Of a stretch of 36,710 nucleotides of DNA, positions 1-9,094 are shown piece after piece. Numbering within the stretch: the first letter of the stretch is position 1; each line of letters begins with the position of its first letter. A program made the translations under genes and the position numbers. Under the pieces are notes generated by a model. It did not search any database. It saw only the letters and a list, made by a program, of their open reading frames with translations, and was not told where the DNA came from. The stretch covers positions 1 through 36,710 of the forward strand of contig JAESSA010000011.1 of NCBI GenBank assembly GCA_016764355.1. Direction: 5' to 3'. This DNA comes from Sneathiella sp. Lineage in GTDB: Bacteria; Pseudomonadota; Alphaproteobacteria; Sneathiellales; Sneathiellaceae.

Positions 1-143
1 GTATGGACTATATGGATGACGCCATTCGGCCTGTCGGGGACGCAGATTTTGACAATCTGGCGCTATTTTCCACAACTCGTGGCGGCAAAGAGGCGGTCAT
101 CAAACAAAGACGTATCAACGCCCAAAAGAACAAGAGCGCCTGA
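1..143 (+). CDS. C-terminal fragment of an unidentified protein, cut by the window edge (...MDYMDDAIRPVGDADFDNLALFSTTRGGKEAVIKQRRINAQKNKSA*)
   Basis: Open frame from base 3 to TGA at 141-143 with protein-like composition; runs into the window start. Family not recognised. Confidence 0.5.
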   Translation, partial: MDYMDDAIRPVGDADFDNLALFSTTRGGKEAVIKQRRINAQKNKSA

Positions 144-293
144 GACTTTGAACGTGTAGTGCCTAAGTAGCTAACTCACCTGGTTTGGGAATCCCGTTAA
201 TGGACGGGATCCTAAACTTACGCTGGACGAATACGCGCTAGAGTGCCATATTCCCCTCAAATTTATAGGGTTTTCTTACAAGAAGAGATTTCA

Positions 294-659
294 ATGGCAA
301 CGTTAGGCACTTTGTTGTTTACCTGGTGGAAAGGCGAACAAGTTGGCGAAGACCAGTTTGGTAACCGCTATTTCAAGGAAAAAGGCAAAGCAACTGGACC
401 TACAGGCAGAATTCGTCGCTGGGTTGTTTATAAAGGTAAGCCTGAGGCTTCTAAAGTGCCTGCCGCATGGCATGTGTGGTTACATTATACGACCGATCAA
501 TTACCCGATCAGCAGAAAGCAGCCCAAAACTCTTGGGAAACTGAGCATCGTCCAAATCTTACTGGAACAGAATTTGCTTATCGTCCGGGTGGCTCTGTCG
601 TTGGCGGCGGGGCTCGCCAAAAAGGTTCTGCAGATTATGAAGCGTGGAAACCAGAGTAA
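294..659 (+). CDS. NADH:ubiquinone oxidoreductase subunit NDUFA12 family (complex I accessory subunit)
   Basis: MATLGTLLFTWWKGEQVGEDQFGNRYFKEK...RRWVVYKG...W..WLHYTTD; typical NDUFA12/B17.2 pattern. ATG at 294 preferred over the ORF start at 243. Confidence 0.93.
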   Translation: MATLGTLLFTWWKGEQVGEDQFGNRYFKEKGKATGPTGRIRRWVVYKGKPEASKVPAAWHVWLHYTTDQLPDQQKAAQNSWETEHRPNLTGTEFAYRPGGSVVGGGARQKGSADYEAWKPE

Positions 660-694
660 TTTTTCAGACATTTTAAGATCTTTGGGAGGGCTTA

Positions 695-1153
695 ATGGGA
701 AATAATATTGTTGAAACGATAATTGGTGGCGTTGTTCTCGCATTCGCGGCAATTTTTCTCATCTTCGCTTATCGAACCGCTGACTTGGGTACGAACGGCA
801 ATGGCATGCATTTGCAAGCACGGTTCGATCAAGTGGATGGCCTGCAAGTTGGTAGTGACGTCCGTATGAGTGGTATTAAAGTCGGTACCGTGATTAGTCA
901 GGTTCTGGATACTGAAACTTTTCAGGCCATCGTTGGTATCAGTATTAAAGACGGTATTTTGCTCCCTGATGACAGTTCTGCTAAAATTGCAGCCGAGAGC
1001 CTTCTTGGAGGGAGCTTTCTTGATCTCGACCCAGGCGGATCGGAAGATCTCTTAGCCGATGGCGATGAAATCACTTACACACAAAGCTCTGTCAATTTGA
1101 TGGATTTGATCGGACAGGCAATCTTTAGTACGGGTTCCGGTGATTCCAAATAA
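695..1153 (+). CDS. mlaD: Outer membrane lipid asymmetry maintenance protein MlaD-like (MCE domain)
   Basis: N-terminal TM helix followed by MCE domain: ARFDQVDGLQVGSDVRMSGIKVGTV...AESLLGGSFLDLDPGG. Confidence 0.9.
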   Translation: MGNNIVETIIGGVVLAFAAIFLIFAYRTADLGTNGNGMHLQARFDQVDGLQVGSDVRMSGIKVGTVISQVLDTETFQAIVGISIKDGILLPDDSSAKIAAESLLGGSFLDLDPGGSEDLLADGDEITYTQSSVNLMDLIGQAIFSTGSGDSK

Positions 1154-1204
1154 AAGCCTAATTCCTTTCCTATATAAAAAGAGCAATATGAAAGGAATTA
1201 TATT

Positions 1205-1621
1205 TTGAACTTCTTAAAAATTGCGATATGCAGCATATTTTTCGGTTTGCTATCCAACGCCGTCTTACTTGGTGATGTGAGTGCGAAATCACTTGTGGGA
1301 GAGGGCGTCGTTGTTCGTGCTCTTGACAAGGTAACGGCTAGAACGCAGGATCTATCCATTGGAATTGGTCAAACAGCCCGATATGGCACCTTAGAGATTA
1401 CAGCCAGAAAATGCCTTAAAAGGCCACCGGAAGATACGCCCGAAATATCCACTTTTCTGGAAATTCGTGAATTAAAAGAAGATGAAGACCCATTGCTCGT
1501 CTTCAATGGTTGGATGTTTGCATCAAGCCCTGCGCTTAATGCCCTTGAGCATCCTGTTTATGACGTTTGGGTGATCGATTGCAAAATTTCCGAAGGTCCC
1601 GCATCTTCTGATAAAGAATAA
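1205..1621 (+). CDS. DUF2155 domain-containing protein with signal peptide, probable TTG start
   Basis: Signal peptide; [29 protein letters not shown]...[27 protein letters not shown] is the DUF2155 pattern. Confidence 0.88.
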   Translation: MNFLKIAICSIFFGLLSNAVLLGDVSAKSLVGEGVVVRALDKVTARTQDLSIGIGQTARYGTLEITARKCLKRPPEDTPEISTFLEIRELKEDEDPLLVFNGWMFASSPALNALEHPVYDVWVIDCKISEGPASSDKE

Positions 1622-2208
1622 AAATCAGCTTTTTTTTCGAGGGCGAGAGTAAGCCTTCGATGATATTCTTCGCGAGAAATTTCCACAGCCCCCATCGTCG
1701 CAAGATGGTCTGTAACAAATTGTGTGTCTAGTAGCTGAAACCCACCCGCTTTTAATCGTGCAATCAAGTAAGCCAGAGCAATCTTGCTGGCATTAGATTT
1801 GCGTGAGAACATACTTTCCCCACAAAAAGCGGAGCCAATAGAAACACCATATAATCCACCAACCAGCTCATCACCAATCCAGCATTCGACGGAATGGGCA
1901 TGTCCTTCCAAATGAAGCTCAGTGTACAAATCCAAAATAGCGCGATTTATCCATGTCGTTGGCCGTTCCTTATTGGACGCCGCGCATTCCTTCATGACAC
2001 GGCGAAAACAAGTATCAAAAGTAATGGTATAAGGCTGTTTTCGAATTACTTTTGCGAGGCTCTTTGAGACATGGAAGTCATCAAGTGGGAAAATACCACG
2101 CCACTCAGGATCTACCCAGAAAAGATCCGGATCATCCTGAGATTCTGACATGGGAAAAATCCCATGAGAATAGGCGTTTAATAGTATTTCAGTGGTTAAA
2201 ACTGTCAT
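1558..2208 (-). CDS. aat: Leucyl/phenylalanyl-tRNA--protein transferase
   Basis: [45 protein letters not shown]...[31 protein letters not shown]...[19 protein letters not shown]. Confidence 0.97.
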   Translation of the reverse strand: MTVLTTEILLNAYSHGIFPMSESQDDPDLFWVDPEWRGIFPLDDFHVSKSLAKVIRKQPYTITFDTCFRRVMKECAASNKERPTTWINRAILDLYTELHLEGHAHSVECWIGDELVGGLYGVSIGSAFCGESMFSRKSNASKIALAYLIARLKAGGFQLLDTQFVTDHLATMGAVEISREEYHRRLTLALEKKADFYSLSEDAGPSEILQSITQTS

Positions 2209-2229
2209 TATCCTAAATATGTAACAGTC

Positions 2230-3573
2230 TTAACTTTGTTCCTCAATGAACTTTTCAAGCCAATGAATATTGTAATCACCTGCCAGAAAATCCTTATTTT
2301 GCATGAGGCGTTGATGTAGGGGAAGTGTCGTTTTAATACCGCTGACGACAAATTCCTCAAGAGCACGGTTAAGCCGCATCAAGCATTCTTTCCGGTTCGC
2401 GCCATGGACAATCAATTTGGCTATGAGGCTATCGTAGTAAGGAGGAACGCTATATCCGGAATAAAGACCAGAATCTACGCGAACGCCCAATCCACCGGGC
2501 GCATGAAAATCCAACACGCGGCCAGGGCTTGGCGCAAATGTGTTTGGGTCTTCTGCTGTAATACGGCATTCGATTGAATGACCCGAGAACGTAACATCTT
2601 CTTGCTTGATAGTCAGTTTCTGGCCTGCTGCAACTTTGATTTGTTCACAGACCAAATCTAGACCCGTTACCATTTCAGTAACAGGATGTTCCACCTGAAG
2701 ACGCGTGTTCATTTCAATGAAGTAAAATTCATCATTTTCGAACAGGAATTCGATGGTGCCAACACCCTCATAATTCATTTCACGAACAGCGTCGGCTACT
2801 GTCTTACCAATTCTTGCGCGAAGCTTATCATTCATGGCCGGTGAGGGGGTTTCCTCCAGCGCTTTTTGATGGCGACGCTGTAAGGAACAATCACGCTCCC
2901 CCAAATGAACAACATTTCCTTGTCCATCTGCAAGCACCTGAATTTCAATATGGCGCGGTGTCGTCAGATATTTTTCGATGTAAACTGCATTATTCCCAAA
3001 GGCGATTTGGGATTCAGCACGTGCAGAGGAAAAGGCTTCGGAAATTGAGGCTTCATCTTTCGCCACTTTCATTCCGCGCCCGCCACCGCCGGCTGATGCT
3101 TTGATAATGACAGGATATCCAATATCCAAAGCAATTACCTTTGCATCTTCAATTGTTTTTACTTCACCTGCAGATCCGGGAACGCAAGGCACACCAAATT
3201 CTTTCATGGTCTTCTTTGCTTGGATCTTATCGCCCATCTGACGAATATGATCTGCAGATGGCCCAATGAATTTGATTCCATGTTCTGTTACGATATCAAC
3301 GAATTTGGCGTTTTCAGAAAGAAAACCATATCCAGGATGAATACCATCGACATTGGTAATTTCAGCAGCCGCCATGATGGATGGAATATTCAAGTAACTT
3401 GCTGCAGAACTTGGCGGACCAATACAGACACTCTCATCGGCAAGGCGCACATGCATGGCATCTGCATCTGCTTCCGAATGAACAGCAACAGTACGAATGC
3501 CCATCTCGCGGCAGGCTCGATGAATTCGAAGGGCAATTTCCCCGCGGTTCGCTATGAGAATTTTTTCAAACAT
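2230..3573 (-). CDS. accC: Acetyl-CoA carboxylase, biotin carboxylase subunit
   Basis: [26 protein letters not shown]...[12 protein letters not shown]...[13 protein letters not shown]...[15 protein letters not shown]. Confidence 0.98.
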   Translation of the reverse strand: MFEKILIANRGEIALRIHRACREMGIRTVAVHSEADADAMHVRLADESVCIGPPSSAASYLNIPSIMAAAEITNVDGIHPGYGFLSENAKFVDIVTEHGIKFIGPSADHIRQMGDKIQAKKTMKEFGVPCVPGSAGEVKTIEDAKVIALDIGYPVIIKASAGGGGRGMKVAKDEASISEAFSSARAESQIAFGNNAVYIEKYLTTPRHIEIQVLADGQGNVVHLGERDCSLQRRHQKALEETPSPAMNDKLRARIGKTVADAVREMNYEGVGTIEFLFENDEFYFIEMNTRLQVEHPVTEMVTGLDLVCEQIKVAAGQKLTIKQEDVTFSGHSIECRITAEDPNTFAPSPGRVLDFHAPGGLGVRVDSGLYSGYSVPPYYDSLIAKLIVHGANRKECLMRLNRALEEFVVSGIKTTLPLHQRLMQNKDFLAGDYNIHWLEKFIEEQS

Positions 3574-3585
3574 GATTGTTTTCGC

Positions 3586-4044
3586 TTACTCAATAATGAC
3601 GAGAGGCTGACCAAATTCAACAGGCTCAGAATCGCCCACAAGAATTTCAACAATTTTACCGCCTTTAGGGGCAGGAATTGGATTCATTGTTTTCATAGCT
3701 TCAACAATCAAGATTGTTTGGCCCTGTGCAACGGAAGATCCAACCGTTATGAAAACCGGCGCGCCGGGCTCTGGTGACAAATACGCTGTACCAACCATTG
3801 GCGATTTAACTGCGCCGGGGTGGACGGCAGCTTCAATGGCAGGGGCGGTAGCGGCTTCAACTGGCGCTACTGCTGCAACGGGGGTCGCAATCATTTGCGG
3901 AGCAGCGACTGCGACATTGGAAGGGTTGCGAGAAACACGTAGCCGGTTATTGCCGCTTTCTACTTCAATTTCAGCGAGGCCGGTTTCATTCATGATTTCG
4001 GCTAATTCTCTGATGACGTCTTTGTCGATGTCAAGTTTACTCAT
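3586..4044 (-). CDS. accB: Acetyl-CoA carboxylase biotin carboxyl carrier protein
   Basis: MSKLDIDKDVIRELAEIMNETGL... with C-terminal biotinylation motif EAMKTMN. Internal ATG at 4044 preferred; the ORF can start at 4062. Confidence 0.96.
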   Translation of the reverse strand: MSKLDIDKDVIRELAEIMNETGLAEIEVESGNNRLRVSRNPSNVAVAAPQMIATPVAAVAPVEAATAPAIEAAVHPGAVKSPMVGTAYLSPEPGAPVFITVGSSVAQGQTILIVEAMKTMNPIPAPKGGKIVEILVGDSEPVEFGQPLVIIE

Positions 4045-4058
4045 AGTTGTTCGACTTT

Positions 4059-4505
4059 TCATTTGTGTGTATCAAAATTGTCTGCGAGGGCATCCATCGC
4101 TAATGTATATCCTTTAGCACCGAAGCCGCAAATTACTCCAGTTGCTACGGAAGATATGTAGCTTTTATGGCGAAATTCCTCACGTGAAAAAATATTAGAC
4201 AGGTGAACTTCAATGCAAGGCAGGTTCGTTGCTTTAATGGCATCCATAAGAGCAACAGAGGTATGGGTATAGGCCGCTGCGTTGATGATAATACCATCAT
4301 GCTTGCCTAACGCTGCTTGCAGTGCATCGATCATTGCACCTTCATGATTACTTTGCATGAATTCAATGGACCAATCCTTATGGCCTGCATGTTGAGCGCA
4401 CAGGCTCTCAATATCTTGCAGTGTCGTCTTGCCATAGATCTCCGGCTCACGCCTACCAAGCATGTTCAGGTTCGGGCCGTTGACTATTAGAACTGACTTT
4501 CCCAT
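4059..4505 (-). CDS. aroQ: Type II 3-dehydroquinate dehydratase
   Basis: [29 protein letters not shown]...[13 protein letters not shown]...[17 protein letters not shown]...[21 protein letters not shown]. Confidence 0.97.
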   Translation of the reverse strand: MGKSVLIVNGPNLNMLGRREPEIYGKTTLQDIESLCAQHAGHKDWSIEFMQSNHEGAMIDALQAALGKHDGIIINAAAYTHTSVALMDAIKATNLPCIEVHLSNIFSREEFRHKSYISSVATGVICGFGAKGYTLAMDALADNFDTHK

Positions 4506-4705
4506 TTTTACTCCAAATTGGCTTAAAGCCATCAAGTAGTTCGCTCCCTTATAATGAAGTTTTAGGCGATGATAAAGCAGTACTGAATACAAAATCCAAG
4601 AAAGTAAGTAAAAAGTGGCCTATCAAGGTTGCAACTGTGCCGTCCTACCACCATAATCCCACAAAATTTCACCAACGCTCTGGAAGCAGTATTAAGGTAA
4701 GTTCT

Positions 4706-5683
4706 ATGAACCTCACGGTAAATGGGGAAGAGAGACAATTCGAAACCTCTCTGACTGTCGATGAATTGCTCGTCAAACTCGAATTGACCGGTGGTAAGGT
4801 CGCTATAGAAAGGAATCTTGAGATTGTTCCAAGGTCAACCTATGGAAAAACAGTCCTTGAGGATGGTGATAAACTAGAAATTGTACATTTTATTGGTGGT
4901 GGAAACGTGGGCAAAGAAGACGGTTTAGAAGTTGCAGGTCAAAAGTTCAAATCTCGACTGATTGTCGGCACAGGCAAATATAAAGATTTCGAAGAAACCA
5001 AGCTTGCCATTGAAGCATCAGGAGCCGACATGGTGACGGTTGCCGTTCGGCGGGTTAATATTACGGACAAAAATCAGCCAATGCTGGTCGATTATGTCGA
5101 TCCTAAAAAATATACATATCTCCCCAATACTGCCTTTTGTTACACAGCAGATGAAGCGCTTCGAACCTTACGCCTCGCACGGGAAGCCGGAGGCTGGGAT
5201 CTCGTGAAATTAGAGGTTTTGGGTCACGAAAAAACTCTATATCCCAATATGCAAGAAACACTGATTGCTGCAAAAACCCTTATAAGTGAAGGGTTTAAGG
5301 TTATGGTTTATTGTTCGGACGATCCGATCATGTGTCAGATGCTAGAGGATATGGGCTGCGTCGCGATTATGCCTCTTGGTGCACCTATCGGATCCGGCCT
5401 TGGCATACAAAATCCCGTTGGCATTGGTATTATCAAGGACCAAGCAAAAGTTCCTGTGATTGTGGATGCAGGCGTTGGAACCGCGTCAGACGCAACCATT
5501 GCCATGGAACTTGGCTGCGATGGTGTGTTGATGAATACTGCCATTGCCCACGCAAGAAATCCGATTTTGATGGCTGGTGCCATGAAAGATGCTGTCACTG
5601 CCGGACGTCAGGCTTTCTTGGCCGGTCGGATGCCACGAAAGAAATTTGCGGAAGCAAGCTCACCGCTTAGTGGTTTGATTTAA
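4706..5683 (+). CDS. thiG: Fused ThiS sulfur-carrier / ThiG thiazole synthase
   Basis: Single frame: N-terminal ThiS domain [13 protein letters not shown]...[29 protein letters not shown], then ThiG ([16 protein letters not shown]...[15 protein letters not shown]...[16 protein letters not shown]...[13 protein letters not shown]...[11 protein letters not shown]). RBS AAGGTAAG. Confidence 0.95.
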   Translation: MNLTVNGEERQFETSLTVDELLVKLELTGGKVAIERNLEIVPRSTYGKTVLEDGDKLEIVHFIGGGNVGKEDGLEVAGQKFKSRLIVGTGKYKDFEETKLAIEASGADMVTVAVRRVNITDKNQPMLVDYVDPKKYTYLPNTAFCYTADEALRTLRLAREAGGWDLVKLEVLGHEKTLYPNMQETLIAAKTLISEGFKVMVYCSDDPIMCQMLEDMGCVAIMPLGAPIGSGLGIQNPVGIGIIKDQAKVPVIVDAGVGTASDATIAMELGCDGVLMNTAIAHARNPILMAGAMKDAVTAGRQAFLAGRMPRKKFAEASSPLSGLI

Positions 5684-5716
5684 GGCATCTGGTAATTGTC
5701 CTTAAGGGGGGCAGGG

Positions 5717-6481
5717 ATGAGGTTTTTTAAAATATTGGTCTGGACAATTCTGGTTGCGCTCGTTCCCTTTGGAACGCCGCAACTATTGTCATACGCTTCA
5801 GGCATCGGAACGGCACATTCAAGCTGGTCGACTGCAAGACGCGACAGAACTTATATTTCACCGTCTCCAGCCCTTTTTAAACCAGCAGTTATACAGGTTT
5901 TCGCCGCAAAAACTTGGGGATGGCGCGGTGCCTTTGCTGTTCATACATGGATCTCGATAAAAGAAAAAGGGGCGCCCAATTTTACTCGATTTGAAGTGAT
6001 CGGGTGGCGAGCCTATCGCGGGGGATCAGCCTTAACGATTTCCCGAGGTTACCCAGATAATTATTGGTTTGGAAATAGACCTGAGTTGCTCGTTGATATT
6101 CGAGGTCAAGAAGCTGAACCAATTATCGATAGGATTAAGGCTTTAATTGCCGACTATCCGCACAAAAAGGAATATCGATTATGGCCAGGACCCAATTCAA
6201 ACAGTTTCATTGCCCATATAGGAAGACAAATTCCTGCTTTGAAACTGGATTTGCCACCGACGGCAATTGGTAAAGATTATATAGCTGGCGGCAAACTACT
6301 TGGACCTCCCATCAGCGGAGATGGGTTTCAGTTTTCTCTGTTTGGATATGCCGGATTTTCATATAGCTCTGTTCAGGGAATTGAGTTTCATTTGTTTGGC
6401 CTTACTACAGGTTTTGATTTTGATGATATGACTTTAAAACTACCAGGTTTTGGAAGAATTCCGATAAAAAATATATTGTGA
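5717..6481 (+). CDS. DUF3750 domain-containing protein
   Basis: VIQVFAAKTWGWRGAFAVHTWISIKEKGAPNFTRFEVIGW...YWFGNRPELLVDIRG...WPGPNSNSFIAHIGRQIPALKLDLPPTAIGKDY. ATG at 5717 after AGGGGGGCAGG. Confidence 0.8.
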   Translation: MRFFKILVWTILVALVPFGTPQLLSYASGIGTAHSSWSTARRDRTYISPSPALFKPAVIQVFAAKTWGWRGAFAVHTWISIKEKGAPNFTRFEVIGWRAYRGGSALTISRGYPDNYWFGNRPELLVDIRGQEAEPIIDRIKALIADYPHKKEYRLWPGPNSNSFIAHIGRQIPALKLDLPPTAIGKDYIAGGKLLGPPISGDGFQFSLFGYAGFSYSSVQGIEFHLFGLTTGFDFDDMTLKLPGFGRIPIKNIL

Positions 6482-6512
6482 CACTGCCTTTCATGATGAT
6501 GCGAGGGACACA

Positions 6513-6659
6513 ATGAAAAAATACGCTTTGACCTTAAATTGCGTTATTTTGGTCTTTCAGGCCCTATTGATAAGTAGTCCGCTTAAAGCGGAAAAGCTCC
6601 AAAGTGAATTGAGCTTTGTCACAATGGACAACTTTCCATTATTAACCAATTTTTTTTGA
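6513..6659 (+). CDS. Small ORF (48 aa) with signal peptide; possibly a truncated SBP-like gene remnant
   Basis: MKKYALTLNCVILVFQALLISSPLKAEKLQSELSFVTMDNFPLLTNFF*. Signal peptide followed by an abrupt stop directly after a poly-T run. Absent from the supplied ORF list. Confidence 0.3.
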   Translation: MKKYALTLNCVILVFQALLISSPLKAEKLQSELSFVTMDNFPLLTNFF

Positions 6660-6719
6660 ATACAGATCGAATTGCCGCCGAGCAACACAAATTTGTTTAG
6701 GTTAGCGACGGGTCATCAA

Positions 6720-7139
6720 TTACTTATTAGCTTTGCGCAACTTCCCTATATGCATGTCCCAACCTGCATCCAGCATGGAAATTAACTCTAACCCATTTCC
6801 TGTGGCGTCTAGACCGCTATGAGTTAATGTGAGTTTCGTGCCACCATTTACTTCCTCCAAATCCCATGAAACAGTTGTCATTACACCGTTCAATGGATTT
6901 ACTGTAAAACTCCAAACGAGTTTTTCAGGGGCAATCATTTGCAGAACTGTTCCCCAACAAATTTTCATTTTGGCGCCGTCATCTGCAGTCCCAATGAGTG
7001 CGTAATCTTCGCCTTCCACAAGGTCCTTTTCGGCAGGATGAAACCATTTTCCCAAATTTTCTTTTGTCGTTAGAAATGACCAAACAGTTTCTCGCGAGAC
7101 TTGGAAAAAAGCGGTTTTAGTTATTGTAATATTCGTCAT
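6720..7139 (-). CDS. SRPBCC/AHSA1-type (START-like) domain protein
   Basis: ITKTAFFQVSRETVWSFLTTKENLGKWFHPAEKDLVEG...GTKLTLTHSGLD; ATGA overlap with the upstream ArsR gene. Confidence 0.9.
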   Translation of the reverse strand: MTNITITKTAFFQVSRETVWSFLTTKENLGKWFHPAEKDLVEGEDYALIGTADDGAKMKICWGTVLQMIAPEKLVWSFTVNPLNGVMTTVSWDLEEVNGGTKLTLTHSGLDATGNGLELISMLDAGWDMHIGKLRKANK

Positions 7140-7465
7140 TTTTTGGAATTCCCTTCTTCTTCAATGGCAGATTGCAGATTTTGTAGTTTTATATTCCAGA
7201 ACCCGCTGAAATAATTAACCCAGTTGGCAACAGTTTTAAGGCCTTCTGGCTCTAATCTGTTTAGGGTCTCACGGCCCATACGGCGCGCAGAAATCAACTC
7301 GCCCTCTTCTAGTATGATAAGGTGCTTTTTGACGGCTGCCCGCGTCATATCAAAATGCGCCGATACTTCAGCAATGGTCATTTCTTTTGCGCTTAAATGC
7401 ATAAGAATGCTGCGTCTTGTCGGATCTGCAAGGGCACGGAAGGTGTTTTGAATTTCTGTATTCAT
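7136..7465 (-). CDS. ArsR-family transcriptional regulator
   Basis: MNTEIQNTFRALADPTRRSILMHLSAKEMTIAEVSAHFDMTRAAVKKHLIILEEGELISARRMGRETLNRLEPEGL. ATG at 7465. Confidence 0.92.
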   Translation of the reverse strand: MNTEIQNTFRALADPTRRSILMHLSAKEMTIAEVSAHFDMTRAAVKKHLIILEEGELISARRMGRETLNRLEPEGLKTVANWVNYFSGFWNIKLQNLQSAIEEEGNSKK

Positions 7466-7920
7466 TGTTTCACCGGGATAAAATCGAATTTTCCATCTTG
7501 ATATAGAAAAGTGATGCACGGCTCTTTCGAGACACAACTGCTTACATGCGGTAAGTCTTTGGGAATTCTGTAAAAAGATCCTTTGGATAGTGGTGGTGCC
7601 TCTGATTGCCGATCTGTCATAGTCCGGTGAACAAGGGTGCCTGAGATAACGACACCAAACATGTTAGATGTTTTGACATGGGGAAGACTGATTGTTCCAG
7701 ATTGAAGTTTAACCATCGCCATATAGGCCTCTTTAAATCGATCCCCATGGAGAGGGGCAAAGGCTACACCCTCGCTTGTCGTTTCCCAATTAAGAGATTT
7801 TTTCGGGATGTTTTGTATTGAATTACTCTGGTCGGCTTTCGCTAGGCCCGGTAAAATAAGGGCAGTCGAGAAAATTACTAATATCTTTGCGTTAAGGAAG
7901 TTGTCCATTGCTTTCTCCAT
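7462..7920 (-). CDS. Secreted cupin-like (DUF4437-like) protein
   Basis: Signal peptide (ILVIFSTALILPGLAKA), then cupin-like MVKLQSGTISLPHVKTSNMFGVVISGTLVHR...GSFYRIPKDLPHVSSC. Confidence 0.65.
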   Translation of the reverse strand: MEKAMDNFLNAKILVIFSTALILPGLAKADQSNSIQNIPKKSLNWETTSEGVAFAPLHGDRFKEAYMAMVKLQSGTISLPHVKTSNMFGVVISGTLVHRTMTDRQSEAPPLSKGSFYRIPKDLPHVSSCVSKEPCITFLYQDGKFDFIPVKQ

Positions 7921-7924
7921 ACAA

Positions 7925-7971
7925 TACCAAATGGTATCATGTTAATATAGAACCAAAAGGTATTATGTCAA
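7925..7971 (-). promoter_or_regulatory. Predicted sigma70 promoter with two tandem operator dyads, for the cupin-ArsR-SRPBCC operon
   Basis: Minus strand: TTGACA (7966-7971), 16-nt spacer, TATATT (7944-7949). Dyads ACC-N4-GGT (7952-7961) and TACCA-N2-TGGTA (7925-7936). Confidence 0.65.
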
Positions 7972-8237
7972 CATGTTTTGAAAACTAGCTTAATTAGCGA
8001 CACATACTGGAATTTGATCAGGTATTCACCTTTAGAACAGGTGCCAATTTATCAGCGCTCTGCAAGGCAGCGGCTGACAAGACCAGAAAGGTTTGTCAGC
8101 CGGTAAGGCAAGAATTTTTGAAAGTTGAGCGTCTTTGTATTATCTTACATTTATTCAATTGCGTTACTCTCGTGCAGGTACATATCGCATAGGAATATGG
8201 TGTATAAGTACAAAGTTGTTGAAAATTGCAGTCATTA

Positions 8238-9014
8238 CTAGTTTGTAACAGAGCTCGTTTTTTTGCTTCGTGCTTCGGCAATCATCATTCTCATACGTTG
8301 TGCAGGAATAGCACCGGGCGCTAGTTGGCCGCCGATGATGAATGCAGGGGTTCCTGTAATTCCCAAAGTATTGGCAAGATTATAGGTTTTTCTGATGTTT
8401 ATTCTAATTTCGTCGGATTTCATGTCGACAGCAAGGCGGGCCGTATCAATACCAACTTGCGTTGCATATTCGTTAATGCGATCCATTGTGAGACCACCAC
8501 GCGCTTGCATCAGGACTTTGTGGAACGGCTCATATTTTCCTTGTAGTTGGGATGCCATGACAGCTTGTGCTGCTAAGACTGATTGTTCCCCCAGAATAGG
8601 AAATTCTTTAAGAACCAATCTGACATTCCCATCTTCTTCAACGGTTTTCATTAAATCTGGAAAAGATCGTTTACAATAACCGCACCGATAGTCAAAAAAT
8701 TCGACAATGGTTACATCGCCATTTGGATTTCCAGCGACATAGCTATATCCATCTTCTTCGAGGTCTTTTTGAGCGGCTGACAAAGCTGATGCACTTTGGT
8801 TGGCTTTATTACGCTGTTCATTAGCTGTCAGGACTTCAATGGCCTCGCGAATAACCTGCGGATTCTGTAGAAGGTAAGCCCTTACCTTTTGACCAAACTC
8901 TCCTTCATCAGTTTTAGTGAAACCCAGATCTCGAGCCACATACAAACCGGCCATGCTAACGAGCGCTAAAATCAAAATGGTACTTAAAATACCGCGTAAA
9001 GTGACTTTTTTCAT
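8238..9014 (-). CDS. DsbA-family thioredoxin-like periplasmic disulfide oxidoreductase
   Basis: N-terminal TM/signal; VTIVEFFDYRCGYCKRSFPDLMK (CxxC), GTPAFIIGGQLAPGAIP. Confidence 0.92.
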   Translation of the reverse strand: MKKVTLRGILSTILILALVSMAGLYVARDLGFTKTDEGEFGQKVRAYLLQNPQVIREAIEVLTANEQRNKANQSASALSAAQKDLEEDGYSYVAGNPNGDVTIVEFFDYRCGYCKRSFPDLMKTVEEDGNVRLVLKEFPILGEQSVLAAQAVMASQLQGKYEPFHKVLMQARGGLTMDRINEYATQVGIDTARLAVDMKSDEIRINIRKTYNLANTLGITGTPAFIIGGQLAPGAIPAQRMRMMIAEARSKKTSSVTN

Positions 9015-9094
9015 CTATTGGTCTTTCCAGAATCATAACATGGAAGGAGAATTTAAAGTGTTTGTTTAGTTTTTCAAAGCACAAGCTTGTGAAC

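Noticed and set aside
3220-3777. 185-aa plus-strand ORF antisense to accC/accB
   Set aside because: Opposite strand of two well-conserved genes; no family resemblance.
4593-4705. Possible TPP riboswitch upstream of thiSG
   Set aside because: No CTGAGA...GAACCTGA-like THI-box sequence is visible in the interval.
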